A DNA stretch of 64,000 nucleotides from Ridgeia piscesae. Taxonomy: Eukaryota; Annelida; Polychaeta; Sabellida; Siboglinidae. Both the position numbers and the translations under genes were made by a program. The notes beneath the pieces were generated by a model. The model did no database searches, was not told the origin of the DNA, and saw only the letters and a list, made by a program, of their open reading frames with translations. This document shows positions 36,441 to 47,479 of this stretch, in pieces. How positions within the stretch are numbered: the first letter of the stretch is position 1; the number at the start of each line of letters is the position of its first letter. The stretch covers positions 246,001 through 310,000 of the forward strand of contig JAODUO010000120.1 in the NCBI GenBank assembly GCA_025642075.2. The letters are read 5' to 3'.

Positions 36441-37165
36441 ACACGCAAAACTAGTAATTGATAGAATTGTGATTAAAATGGATGAATATGATGTACCAAT
36501 TAATGTATTTCTCTACTTTCAAAGGCATTTGACACTACTGACCATAACATTTTACAAATCAATTAGCTAAATGGCTCAGCCTTGCAGTTGTTAAAAGGTT
36601 ACTTACAAAACAGGAAACAATATACTGAAATTGAACAAGTAAATTCAGACACTTTACCTATAACAATCGATGTCCCACAATTTAAAGTTCTGTCCTAGGA
36701 CGATTTTTCACAAGCTAGTCAATTATTTAATTTGGTATGCTGATGACACATCATTATCTACATCTTTCAATACTCTGAGCAAAACCACACTCACTAAGAA
36801 AACTACAGAAACCATAATAAATGAAGAGCGTTCTAAAATTAATGAAGGGCTAAATATAAATAAGTTATTACTAAATAAAAGCAAAAGTAAATACATGGTT
36901 TTTCATATGCCTAATAAACATATACGAACTCTTACATTTAAAATAGATGATGCAGATATTGTAAGAGTAGATGAATTTTACTTTCTAGGATTGACTTTAT
37001 ACACTAATCTAAATTGGAGAACACTTCAAATAAATGTTCAACAACAATTGACATACTAAACAGAGAAAGCCATGTATTACCATTAGACAAAAAAGTGTTA
37101 TTATATAACACCTCAATATTATCACATATAAATTATTGTATTATGTGTTATGTATTGTAACAAAA
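36441..37165 (+). mobile_element. LINE RT fragment (Jockey/CR1 group)
   Basis: Plus-strand pieces read 'IDRIVIKMDEYDVPINVFL' (RT palm start, near 36458), then after frameshifts 'NYLIWYADDTSLSTSFNTL' with an intact YADD box near 36735. 'LLNKSKSKYMVFHMPNK' and 'FYFLGLTLYTNLNWRTLQI' follow, in the order expected of the palm-thumb region. About 240 codons are represented, and the endonuclease is missing. It sits just 3' of the CA-rich tract. Confidence 0.8.
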
Positions 37166-37170
37166 ACTAA

Positions 37171-37413
37171 TCAAATATAGAAACAACTCACATTGTGCCA
37201 AAACCTCTCGGACGACGGCCCTGCCGTTTCGCTCGGTGTTTGCGTTGACGAGTAGTCATAGTCCCTGTACTCTACACCCTCGGATCCTCGCATCTGATCC
37301 ACGTGGCGTCTCCACGTAGCCCCGTCTACGAGAACCTTATACAGTACTAGACCAATTCGCTCCAAGACTTCTCCTTTTAGCCATTTCGGTCCTCTGTGAT
37401 AGTGTCGAACCAT
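37171..37413 (-). pseudogene. Gypsy Pol C-terminus (GPY/F-like)
   Basis: The frame 'WLKGEVLERIGLVLYKV' followed by 'VDGATWRRHVDQMRG' fits the end of Gypsy Pol, where a 'W-x-x-G-x-V-x-x-x-x-G-P-x-x-Y-x-V' box precedes 'W-R-R-H-V-D-Q-L-R'. A frameshift near 37440 separates it from the integrase. Confidence 0.75.
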
Positions 37414-37459
37414 GACCTTCTCTCCATTCTGAAAATAAACCAGAGTTCCTTTCTCATTT

Positions 37460-38065
37460 TTAAGAATGTCTCACATCAAATACTCGTTTGATGTTCGGCT
37501 TCAGAAGATCCAACCTCGACTTCAGATGTCTACCAAACAACAGTTGAACTGGACTGTGTCCTGTTGTAGCATGTGGTGCTGTGCGATACGCAAACAGAAA
37601 TCTGTCGACCTTGCGTTGGATAGATCGATCTGATCTGTTAGCTTTGACAGCGTTCTTGAAACTTTGAACCATGCGTTCCGCTAAGCCGTTGGTGGATGGA
37701 TGATACGGAGCGCCAATCACGTGTTGGATACCATTCATTTGTATGAAATGTTTGAATTCTCCAGATACGAACTGGGGTCCATTGTCTGACACAACTTGCT
37801 CTGGCAGACCCATTCTTGCAAATAAGGATCGCATAGTAATTACAGTTTCTGCTGCAGTTGTGTTCCGCATCTCAAAAATGTCAGGCCATTTGGTGTGTGC
37901 GTTCACTGCGACCAAGAACATTTTGCCTTGAAATGGTCCTGGAAAATCGATATGCAGGCGTTGCCATGGGTACGCTGGGCATTCCCATATGTGCAGCGGA
38001 GCTTGTTTCGGGTTGTTTGCGACACCTTGACATCCTTCACATCGCTTTGTCACGCCCTCTTGCAA
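37460..38065 (-). pseudogene. Gypsy integrase, catalytic core largely open
   Basis: About 200 open codons. 'KRCEGCQ' is the C-C half of the HHCC zinc finger. The catalytic triad is visible as 'RLHIDFPGP' (first Asp), 'VVSDNGPQFVS' (second Asp) and 'NGLAERMVQ' (Glu), followed by 'FLFAYRTAPHATTGHSPVQLLFGR'. The preceding H-H half ('LHHGYMGIVKMKGLAR', 38110-38065) is in another frame and lacks the usual 'YVWWP' segment, so a short deletion joined them. The enzyme would insert element DNA into the host genome. The copy is broken both upstream and just downstream. Confidence 0.85.
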
Positions 38066-38149
38066 GTCCCTTCATTTTTACAATCCCCATGTATCCATGA
38101 TGCAGTTTTTCCAGCACTCTGCCTCGCGGTTTTGTGGAAACAATCACTC

Positions 38150-38500
38150 TGTTACCCCACATCAGAATACCACGATACATTGTCAGTTCGTTCTTGCGAT
38201 TGGGGTAAGGTGCGAATTTCGGTTGCGATTCGACACCTTCCCAACCTGACTCCACCAGTTGTACCACACGAGAATGCAGTGCGGTCAACAACGGTCATGG
38301 GAAACATTTCGACCTCATCAGGTTTGTCTTCTAGCTGACAAAGCGGTAGATGAGACAATAAATCACAGTTTGCATGCTGTTTTGAACCTCGATACTCAAT
38401 TCCATACACAAATGCACCAAGAAAAATACACCAGCGTAGCAGTCGTGCTGCCATTGTGACTGGTACTGCCTTTCCATGGTCCATGGTATACTTCAGGGGT
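38150..38500 (-). pseudogene. Gypsy RNase H C-terminal part
   Basis: The frame includes 'LLRWCIFLGAFVYGIEYRGS' and 'KQHANCDLLSHLPL', matching the RNase H end motif 'Y-x-I-x-Y-R-x-G-x-x-x-x-N-A-D-x-L-S-R-L-P'. The usual Ala is Cys and the usual Arg is His. An upstream stop separates it from the RT part. Confidence 0.75.
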
Positions 38501-39440
38501 TATGATCTATGATCAGTGTGAACCGACGACACTACAAGTACGGCTGAAACATTCTGACACCCCAGTAGAGTCCGAGAGCTTCCTTCTCGAATTGTGCAAA
38601 CTTCTTTTCCGTTTGTGTTAGTGAGCGCGATGCATACGCTACCGGTCTTTCACTGATGACAATGATGTCATCAAGATAGCACTGGACACCCGGAATACCT
38701 TGGTCCATTGCTCTCTGCCATACCGCTGGTGCTGATGCAACTCCTTACGGTAATAACTAATACTGGTACAGTCGGCGATGTGTGTTAACAGTCAGGTAAG
38801 TCTTCGATTCTTCGTCGCCCTCAATCTGAAGGTATGTTTGTCGTAGATCAATTACGCGGAACTGTTGACCACCACTCAGGTTTGCGTATATCTCTTCCAT
38901 TCGTGGCAGGGGGTACTCATCCACGTCGAGCTGTGGATTTATTGTCAATTTGAAATCGCCGCAAATTCGAACTTCACCGTCCTTCTTGATTGGTGTGACG
39001 ATCGGTGCTGCCCACTCGCTGTGAATCATACGCTTCACGATCCCTTCTGCTTCCAATTGGTCCAATCTTCGCTCAACTGCTGGTATTCGTGCAAATGCTA
39101 CAGGTATGGCTTTCCAGAATCGTGGTTTCGGCTCTACTTTCAGTTGGATTCGTGGTTTGATGTTCAATAACCGCTCCATCACAAATTCTCTGTTTTTAAC
39201 TTCCATCGTCACGGAGATTGGCTTCCGGTCATTTCCTTTGAACACTCGGTAGAGTCCTGTCCAGTAATGTCGCTCGGCGTTTTCGTTGCCTTGCATGACG
39301 TGCAATGACGTTGCCGGTGAATGTTTGTTAGCATTCTGTCGGCATGCCTTTCGAATATGACCGACTTTACCACACTGGTAACATTTCTCCTTGATAAATG
39401 GACATCCTTTGGATTGTGTTGTCCGTTGCATCTGTATCAC
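38500..39440 (-). pseudogene. Gypsy zinc knuckle and RT, with deletions
   Basis: The zinc knuckle 'CYQCGKVGHIRKACRQ' (about 39390-39340) is intact. The RT N-terminal part includes 'GIVKRMIHSEWAAPIVTPIK' and 'KDGEVRICGDFKLTINPQL'. After a stop and frameshift come 'GVASAPAVWQRAMDQ' and the catalytic YLDD box near 38670. The protease that should follow Gag, with its D(T/S)G motif, is missing: the frame passes from 'ISVTMEVKN' directly to RT-linker sequence near 39195. Directly after 'YLDDIIVI' comes 'SERPVAYASRSL', so the RT thumb, the connection and the first RNase H Asp are deleted. Confidence 0.8.
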
Positions 39441-39990
39441 TTTGACATGGTGTCTGCAAGCTGAGACTGTTGCTGGTTAGTGTTTCTTGGCATTGCTTTA
39501 CTGTTCTGTTGTCTAGGGTGTCTACTGCAGCTGTCTAATCTGTGCACTCTTGTCTCCTTACCAGTCTCTCCTTGAAAGACCTGGACGTCTCGGTTGGCTT
39601 GTTCTATCGCCAGACATCGTCTCACGGCAATTTCGAATGTCATCGAGTTTTTCTTACAACAGATCTCTGAGCATCTTGTCATCTCGTTTGCCAGATTCCA
39701 AACGGTCTCGCAGACGTTCGGCTCTCGTTATGTTACTGAATTTGCTTTCACATGCCAAATGCTTCAGCGTTGCGACGTAATCCCTAATAAATTCACCAAC
39801 CTGTCTCGATCGATTGTCAAACTAGTAATTTTTTTGCATCCGGTCCACTATCATCGAATACGTTACGTCGGCGTCTTTTGGTGTGGCTGGTACCAACAAG
39901 TCTTTGAGCAGCTGATATGTCTCCGTGGACACATTCGACAATAAAATTGCCTTTTTGGTTTCATCGTCAGCTACTCCGTTCGCAAGGAAG
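39437..39990 (-). pseudogene. Gypsy Gag, frameshifted
   Basis: From about 39990: 'NGVADDETKKAILLSNVSTE', 'TYQLLKDLLVPATPKDADVT', 'VGEFIRDYVATLKHLA', then after a frameshift 'CEIAVRRCLAIEQ'-like sequence toward 39600. This is the capsid-like region of Gypsy Gag (K-x-x-x-L-L-x-x-V-x-x-x-T-Y-x-x-L-x-x-L followed by E-x-I-x-x-Y-V-x-x-L). A stop falls in 'QKNY*FDNRSRQ'. The Gag start is lost in the adjacent TA array. Confidence 0.75.
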
Positions 39991-40007
39991 TAAAAGTCAC
40001 TGTTCTG

Positions 40008-40066
<59 letters not shown>
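40008..40066. repeat. (TA)n microsatellite
   Basis: Pure TA tract at the 5' edge of the Gypsy relic. Confidence 0.95.
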
Positions 40067-40072
<6 letters not shown>

Positions 40073-40143
40073 TATAAAAAACATAATGTATATATTTAAC
40101 GTAAACTGTCTAATATCCATTTCTGTCTGCCGTTTTGTCTCAG

Positions 40144-40302
40144 CTATCAGACAACATACACATCGACGAATCTGACCCCAGCGCAATGAAAGTAGGATAC
40201 CAACTCTTCAGCGTGCAAGGCACGAATGTCCTCTTGTTGTTGAAGAAGAAAAATATGGAAACAGACGAAACAGACATACCCACATGTGTTTGCTCATTTT
40301 GG
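40144..40302 (+). CDS. Putative host exon 6
   Basis: The acceptor is TGCCGTTTTGTCTCAG before 40144 and the donor is GTAATG from 40303. The exon is 159 bp, exactly 53 codons, phase 0 at both ends. It reads LSDNIHIDESDPSAMKVGYQ, then LFSVQGTNVLLLLKKKN, then ETDETDIPTCVCSFW. Beta-strand-like alternation and two close Cys suggest an extracellular Ig-like or similar fold (inference). The layout 'G-(x)-V-L-L-L-L-K-K-K-N ... C' loosely recalls domain III of HAP2/GCS1. No firm family. The phase agrees with the exon at 44201. Confidence 0.6.
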
Positions 40303-40483
40303 GTAATGCCACTACTAAGCAATGAAATTATCCCAACATTGCAATTATGTAGTCAAAATGATAACATTTGTCTGTATTATTTACCTGTTCTGCGTAACAA
40401 TTTTATATGCATTACAAAATATTGTACTGGCTTATGTAACAGAGGAGGGAAATGTATAGCTAATAACACGCATAAGCAAATAC

Positions 40484-40487
40484 AGAC

Positions 40488-40520
<33 letters not shown>

Positions 40521-40575
40521 CACATACACACACACGCACGCACGTGCGCGCGCGCAAACAAACAAACACACACAT
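40484..40575. repeat. (ACGC)n/(CA)n microsatellite
   Basis: ACGC tetramers, then CA, then CGCG and (CAAA)n. Alternating purine-pyrimidine sequence. Confidence 0.95.
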
Positions 40576-40622
40576 TTTCAATGAACGGTTGTTTGTGTGT
40601 ATATTTAATGTTATGCATGCAC

Positions 40623-40990
<368 letters not shown>

Positions 40991-40994
40991 ATAT

Positions 40995-43900
40995 TATGAT
41001 AAAACTTATATAGCGCCTATGGCCTTAAGACGTTCAAGCTCAGAGGTGCAACAAACAAAATCATTTGGCACGGGGGCAAAAATTGTCATTGGAGTATGGA
41101 ACCGCCAAAAATGTATGATAGAAAAGCAATTTTAAACAAATATGTTTTCAGTTTTTTGCGAAAGGTGTCTTTAGTTTCAGAAGATTTAATCGTCCTAGCG
41201 AGTTAATTTCAAACTGTTGGCGCAGCCACAGAGAAAGCACGTTTGCCAATATCCATCTTACTTTTAGAAACAAAACGTTATTTGGAAGCGGATGATCTCA
41301 GGGTCCTAGATATATCAGAGAAAACGTAGCAGATTAATTAAGCTTGTTGAGTAGAAAGAGTACGGTATGTAACAGTATCCAATTTGATTTGATTTGATTT
41401 GATTTGATTTGATTTGATTTGATTTGATTTGATTTGATTTGATTTGATTTGATTTGATTTGATTTGATTTGATTTGATTTGATTTGATTTGATTTGATTT
41501 GATTTGATTTGATTTGATTTGATTGGATTGGATTGGATTGGATTGGATTGGATTGGATTGATTGATTGGATTGGATTGGATTGGATTCGATTCGATTCGA
41601 TTCGATTGGATTGGATTGGATTCGATTGGATTCGATTGGATTCGATTGGATTGGATTGGATTGGATTGGATTGGATTGGATTGGATTGGATTATTGGAAT
41701 GATTCGATTACTGATTGGATTGGATTGGATTGGATTGGATTGGATTGGATTCGATTCGATTCGATTCGATTCGATTCGATTCGATTCGATTCGATTCGAT
41801 TCGATTCGATTCGATTCGATTCGATTCGATTCGATTCGATTCGATTCGATTCGATTCGATTCGATTCGATTCGATTCGATTCGATTCGATTCGATTCGAT
41901 TCGATTCGATTCGATTCGATTCGATTCGATTCGATTCGATTCGATTCGATTCGATTCGATTCGATTCGATTCGATTCGATTCGATTCGATTCGATTCGAT
42001 TCGATTCGATTCGATTCGATTCGATTCGATTCGATTCGATTCGATTCGATTCGATTCGATTCGATTCGATTCGATTCGATTCGATTCGATTCGATTCGAT
42101 TCGATTCGATTCGATTCGATTCGATTCGATTCGATTCGATTCGATTGGATTGGATTGGATTGGATTGGATTGGATTGGATTGGATTGGATTGGATTGATT
42201 GATTGGATTGGATTGGATTGGATTGATTGGATTCGATTCGATTCGATTCGATTCGATTGGATTCGATTGGATTCGATTGGATTCGATTGGATTCGATTGG
42301 ATTCGATTGGATTCGATTCGATTGGATTGGATTCGATTGGATTCGATTGGATTGGATTCGATTGGATTCGATTGGATTCGATTGGATTCGATTGGATTCG
42401 ATTCGATTCGATTCGATTCGATTGGATTCGATTCGATTCGATTGGATTCGATTGGATTCGATTCGATTCGATTGGATTCGATTCGATTCGATTGGATTCG
42501 ATTCGATTCGATTCGATTCGATTGGATTCGATTCGATTCGATTGGATTCGATTGGATTCGATTGATTGATTCGATTGGATTGGATTGGATTGGATTGATT
42601 GATTGGATTGGATTGGATTGGATTGGATTGGATTGGATTGGATTGGATTGGATTGGATTGGATTGGATTGGATTCGATTCGATTCGATTCGATTCGATTC
42701 GATTCGATTCGATTCGATTGGATTCGATTGGATTCGATTCGATTCGATTCGATTCGATTCGATTCGATTCGATTCGATTCGATTCGATTGATTCGATTTT
42801 CGGATTCGATTGGATTCGATTGATTCGATTGATTCGATTGGATTCGATTGGATTCGATTGGATTCGATTGGATTCGATTCGATTCGATTGGATTCGATTG
42901 GATTCGATTGGATTCGATTGGATTCGATTGGATTCGATTGGATTCGATTGGATTCGATTGGATTCGATTGGATTCGATTGGATTCGATTGGATTCGATTG
43001 ATCGATTCGATTCGATTGATTCGATTGGATTCGATTGGATTCGGATTGATCGATTCGATTGATTCGATTCGATTGATTCGATTGATTCGATTCGATTCGA
43101 TCTGATTCGGATTGCGATTCGATTGCGATTCGATTCGGATTGCGGATTGGATTGGATTGGATTGGATTGGATTGGATTGGATTGGATTGGATTGGATTGG
43201 ATTGGATTGGATTGATTCGATTGGATTGTGGTCGTTGGTGCGTTGGTGTCGTGTCGTTGGATTCGATTGGTGTCGATGATTCGATTGGTTCGATTGGATT
43301 CGTTGGATTGGTTGGTGATTGGATTGGATGGATGGGTGTGAGATGTGGTTGTCGGTGCGATTCGATGCGTTCGTGCGGTGCGGTGTCGAGTTCGGTCGTC
43401 GTGCGATGATGTCGATCGATTGTCGTGCGGTGCGTGTCGTTCGATTCGATTCGGTGCGTCGGTCGGATGTCGGTGCGGTGCGTCGTCTCGTGTCGTCGAT
43501 TGCGTGCGTGCGGATGCGTCGTTGCGATTCGTGCGAGTGCGGTGCGGTTCGGTTCGGTGCGAGTCGGTGCGGTTCGGTGCGGTCGGTGCGGTCGGTCGGT
43601 GCGGTGCGGTTCGGTGCGGTTCGGTTGCGTTCGGTTCGGTTCGGTTCGGTTCGGTTCGGTTCGGTTCGGTTCGGTTCGGTTCGGTTCGGTTCGGTTCGGT
43701 GCGGTGGTGCGGTGCGGTGCGGTGCGGTGCGGTGCGGTGCGGTGCGGTGCGGTGCGGTGCGGTGCGGTGCGGTGCGGTGCGGTGCGGTGCGGTGCGGTGC
43801 GGTGCGGTGCGGTGCGGTGCGGTGCGGTGCGGTGCGGTGCGGTGCGGTGCGGTGCGGTGCGGTGCGGTGCGGTGCGAGTGCAATGCAATGCAATGCAATG

Positions 43901-44105
43901 CAATGCAATGCAATGCAATTTAATTACAACAGGAAGCCAATGTAACTGCTTACGTAGCGGTAATGATGGTGAGAAACGAGGGGGCCTTAAGTACCACGCG
44001 TGCTAAACGATTTTGTACACGTTGCAGTTTAGAGAAGTCTTTTTTGGCAATGAAGATGTGAGTTACAATAATTCAATCGACTACTAATCAGAGCATATTG
44101 TTTTA
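40995..44105. mobile_element. Dispersed repeat ('gcgcc' family), split by a pentanucleotide array
   Basis: The left part 40995-41380 starts TTATATAGCGCCTATGGCC and includes 'TTGGCGCAGCCACAGAGAAAGCACG'-type sequence. The right part 43920-44105 starts with 'GGAAGCCAATGTAACTGC' and includes 'GTTACAATAATTCAATCGACTACT'. Two other copies in this window (46637-47010 and 62527-62610) share the 'GCGCCAA.ATCCTC.GA.AT' start or the 'GGYGCAGCMACAGAGAAA' block. I recall such sequences as a common moderate repeat in marine invertebrates. Its class is unclear and no ORF was recognised. Confidence 0.6.
41381..43918. repeat. 2.5-kb evolving pentanucleotide array
   Basis: A 5-bp period runs through the array while the unit changes in blocks: GATTT (41381-41523), GATTG (to about 41588), GATTC/GATTG mixtures, pure GATTC (about 41750-42148), then GATTG and long stretches of alternating GATTC-GATTG (10-bp unit, to about 43140). 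GATTG follows (to 43213), then a degenerate zone (43213-43600), GGTTC (43620-43700), GGTGC (43705-43874) and AATGC (43875-43918). The plus strand is G/T-rich and C-poor. A 5-bp unit without stops is open in all three frames, so the 700-850-codon minus-strand frames are artefacts. Confidence 0.97.
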
Positions 44106-44110
44106 GCAGA

Positions 44111-44112
<2 letters not shown>

Positions 44113-44173
<61 letters not shown>
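44113..44173. repeat. (TA)n microsatellite
   Basis: Pure TA tract ending 28 bp before a host exon. Confidence 0.95.
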
Positions 44174-44176
<3 letters not shown>

Positions 44177-44200
44177 ATTTAATATATTGTGTGTGTTTAG

Positions 44201-44304
44201 GATGCATACTCACCGCCAAAGTGTCTTGACAAGCCGACATCGAACTGTGAGTGTCATTGTACCCGCTTTGAAAGATATGCACATTGTACTGCTAATGAAG
44301 TCGG
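44201..44304 (+). CDS. Putative host exon 7, Cys-rich
   Basis: The acceptor is TGTGTGTTTAG before 44201 and the donor is GTACGTAGG from 44305. The exon begins on a whole codon, matching exon 6. It reads DAYSPPKCLDKPTSNCECHC then TRFERYAHCTANEV. Five Cys in 34 residues (C-x8-C-x-C-x-C-x8-C) indicate a disulphide-bonded extracellular segment. Two trailing bases (GG) join the leading G of exon 8 as Gly. It could also be read as an EGF-like fragment, but the spacing does not fit EGF well. Confidence 0.6.
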
Positions 44305-44424
44305 GTACGTAGGCCATCCCTCCCATATAAATAACGTTAGCGTCGTTCCTGATATCAGTCGTATGTATGTATGTATCCGTTTCATATAAACAAATAACAA
44401 CCATTCAGATTTGTTTGCAAACAG

Positions 44425-44577
44425 GGATAAATGGCGGCTTTGCGAAACTGGAAAAGTACCACATGATTTTGAGTTTGAGACCGAAGTGCATAAAGGTTCT
44501 TATGAGGAAGACGAGGCACTACGTTCCAAATTAAGTCCATGTTTACGTGACAGGTGTAGTACGGAAAAAAACGAAAT
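44425..44577 (+). CDS. Putative host exon 8
   Basis: The acceptor is TTTGCAAACAG before 44425, only 120 bp after exon 7, and the donor is GTAAGTT from 44578. An alternative donor is GT at 44554; both give the same phase. After one leading base it reads DKWRLCETGKVPHDFEFETE then 'SPCLRDRCSTEKNE'. Three or four Cys and many acidic residues suit an extracellular domain. Two bases are left over, whereas the terminal exon at 53042 needs one, so at least one exon lies in between or was missed within the transposon-filled intron. Confidence 0.55.
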
Positions 44578-45559
44578 GTAAGTTCCAAAAATGTAACGGT
44601 GTTTGTGTTGATGTTGATGTCGATGATTACGTTATAAGCCGGGAGCCAGGTCCAGCTCTCAGGATGTTTTCTGCTACGTTTTTTTCACTAGTATTTCTTG
44701 GTACACTGGGCCATCGCAAGTTCGTAATGACTACTCCCAACTCGGGGCGTCATGGGGCCAGAAACCCCCTTTTCGGGCCTGAAATGAAGACAAATCAAAT
44801 ATGTTCTCACTGTGGGGGCCAGACATAGCTGTAGAGCACCAAATTTGGCCGAAAGCATCCAGAGATATTGGGGGAGGCGGTGGTTGTGTGATTTAGGGGT
44901 GTGCCCCAATTAAATTCCACAGAGTGAACCATTGAGCCCCCTAAAATGATAAATTGTCATCCGCTGAGATGACCTCTGTGTCTCGAACATTACGCCCGCT
45001 GTGGGTGAAAAACCTAACCCATCACTGAAATGTTAATTATCGCATATTGGGTCTTCTAACGCGCTACCATCTTTATTGTATTGATATTAATCATGATCCA
45101 TATGTCGATTTAATGTATCTCAATGTTGCTCAGTTTGATTGTGCGCGTTTAAATTATATTGAAGGTCAAGGTCAATGGTAAAAGTCAAGGTCAATGCGTG
45201 TTGCGCGGGCGGGAAAATCAAACTAGACTTGACAATGTGGCATGTAGTATCTCATTTTGAAGCTCTGCATCTCTAGCTGTCGAATCTTGAATTTTGGTTC
45301 CTCGTATAATTATTCCCGCTGTGGGCTCATGGACTGTGCTGTCCCATAAGGCATGTAATACTTCATTTTGAAGCATCTCTAGGTGTCGAATCTTGGATCT
45401 TGTTTCCTTATATAATTACGCAGGATACCCTTGGCATAAAAAAACCCTGGTTGTAATACGGACCCCGCTATATCTGCCAACTTATCGAACACAAACTTTG
45501 CTATATATATATTGGAGACTGATGCATTCACTTAGTAGATACTCTTCGCGATCATAATT

Positions 45560-46460
45560 ATAGCCAAATACCAGGAGTTCAGAGAAGCAGTGAGAAATGT
45601 GGAACTGGGAGAAATTGGGGGCTTCTGGATCAAATATATGGATTGCATCTGGCTCTTCATGTAATTGAACAAAGCAACCGAAAGATCGAACCAGGCCGGT
45701 ACAAGTATGTCATAAGCGGAATGCCAAACCTGTTTTTTCCGTGCAGATCAGCAGAATTATGCTCGATTTCTCACATACTACAGACACTATGAAACACGTT
45801 GATAAAACGCGTTCTGGTTAAGAGAAACTACTGAGTGCTAGGGTTATCGGTGTTCCCATATAGCGGACCCTATTCAAATCCTGCAACGGTGGATTAAAAT
45901 AATAGAAGAAACAGCTATGAAGAGGCTAAAGACGAAATCAAGGTTCTGGTGCATATTGTGCTAGAATAGGGGATACCATCATCAATGTTAAGTGAGCTAA
46001 CTTCACATCTTGACTGCACACACCAATGGAGAGTTTATAGAGGCTGTGTGGAATATGGTTGATCGTACGCAAACTCTATTGGTCTTAGAATCAGGTGAAG
46101 TGAACGTTCAAAGCTTTCCAAAGCGTTGCAATCCGATTCAGCTCAAGCACTCTCAACCATTGACCAATCTGTCTTCAGGAGCAACTAGAAGTTGTAAACC
46201 ATGATTCTTTAAAATGGCAAAGCACAAAAAGAAGAATTCATCCGGGATCGACTTATCATGAAGGCAGTCACGTTTTCGACCCCATCATAATGAACTATTA
46301 AAACGATGATCCAGTACAAGACCAAAAGTAGTTTCATCTTTTAGGTCCTATGGCTGCAAATAAGCATCACTCTGACCTGATGATCTATCCTCTCACTTTG
46401 ACGCCATATTCAACAATTGCAACAATTGGTAGGTTCTTTGCGAAAACCAATAAACCGGAA
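45560..46460 (+). pseudogene. Decayed ORF of unclassified transposon-associated protein, 5' part
   Basis: Fragments in shifting frames: 'YQEFREAVRNVELGEIGGFW', 'IKYMDCI', then 'HTNGEFIEAVWNMVDRTQ', 'EFIRDRLIMKAVTFSTP', and 'YPLTLTPYSTIATIGRFFAK' followed by 'TNKPEGVKYL'. The last blocks resemble a large uncharacterised protein family that is abundant in cnidarian and molluscan genomes (a 'F-x-x-L-x-P-x-P-x-x-x-x-x-x-x-G-x-x-x-K-T-N-K' block), known to me only as a repeat-associated protein. Stops are frequent. The function is unknown and the assignment is from memory. Confidence 0.4.
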
Positions 46461-46636
46461 GGGGTGAAGTACCTGATCAAAGATGCCGATCATGCATAGC
46501 TCCCTGGTCCTAACGATTACGCCCTACCATACGAAGGTAACTCATCCTTCCACATGAATGATGTGTCCCCAACTATGATATCACATCGAATTTATTATAT
46601 TCTGCCTACTGCTATGTCGATATTTCCATTAATAAT

Positions 46637-47010
46637 AATAATAACGAATTTTTATGCGCCAATATCCTCGGAGATTGAGCTCAGTGGCGAGATCAAACCA
46701 AGGCATTAAGCAAGCCCGTAATCGTAGAACAATGTGTGAGACGTCAACGGATAGATAAATGGGTTGGGAAGCTAGGAAGGACAGGCAGCATTAAAGCGAT
46801 ATAATTTTTAGACACCGGCGGAATGAAACTACTGTTGGTGCAGCAACAGAGAAATTTCGAGTTCCAGCATTCGTTTACACACGAGGAATGTGAAAAGGGT
46901 CATTACTGATTGGTCGTAGCTCTCTGGAATGTCTTGCTGGAGTGAGCATCGAATTCAGATATGCTGGTTGTGTTGATGTTCACCAAAATTAGCCATACGT
47001 GATCGCAGAG
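46637..47010. mobile_element. Dispersed repeat ('gcgcc' family), inserted copy
   Basis: It begins after a TAATAATAATAACG stretch with 'TTTTTATGCGCCAATATCC', then 'TCGGAGATTGAGCTCAGTGG', and includes 'GTTGGTGCAGCAACAGAGAAA', also seen at about 41215-41240. It interrupts the decayed ORF of the long-TIR element. Confidence 0.6.
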
Positions 47011-47479
47011 TGTGTGGTGAAAGGGTCGTCGTTGGTGGGTTGAACATTCACCAACCGGCTGAATGGAAAAATTTCTTCACAAATGACGAAAACAACAATT
47101 ATACATATGTCTTCTATTCGAGCCCTGGAGCTCTCCCTCTATGATTGAGATTATTCGAAGACCGACCATCTTCATCGAAGCTGGTTAAGCGTGCCTCTGC
47201 GGAGTGACTTCTTCTACCAGGAAGAAACTTATTATATGAGGATTATCATATACCTCAAATACACTCAAACCAGGATGTCTCATATCAACACCATCAGGCT
47301 AATTCAGAGCAAAGGACTCTGATCTATTCCTCACACTACTGTATCTTGCAAAATTGGTTACGGTTGACATTGTTATATATCAAAGAATTGGCTGAGAAAA
47401 ACTCCTAAGAACACGCCGCAGTTGTGTTGGCCCTATATGTCTTCACTGCACTGCAACTTACAAAAGCAACTGGAAAGTG

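Larger units (their letters stand above)
37171..40000 (-). mobile_element. Ty3/Gypsy LTR retrotransposon relic (internal region)
   Basis: Coding order on the minus strand is Gag (39990-39440), CCHC zinc knuckle, RT, RNase H remnant, integrase, GPY-like C-terminus (37413-37171). That order (RT-RH-IN) defines Ty3/Gypsy. LTRs were not identified: the 5' side runs into a TA array at 40008-40066 and the 3' side into unrelated sequence near 37170. Several frameshifts and at least three internal losses show it is defunct. It lies in the gap between host exons 5 and 6, opposite in strand. Confidence 0.88.

Noticed and set aside
41338..43913. Open frames of 736-856 codons on the minus strand (Arg-Ile-Glu-Ser-Asn and Pro-His-Arg-Thr-Ala repeats)
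   Set aside because: They are translations of a 5-bp repeat that lacks stops in every frame. Similar frames exist in all phases and on both strands, and the composition tracks the repeat blocks exactly.
44547..44828. 93-codon frame at the end of exon 8
   Set aside because: Most of it lies within the inverted repeat of the 4.9-kb element, and its counterpart occurs in the other arm. Only the part before the donor at 44578 looks like host coding sequence.
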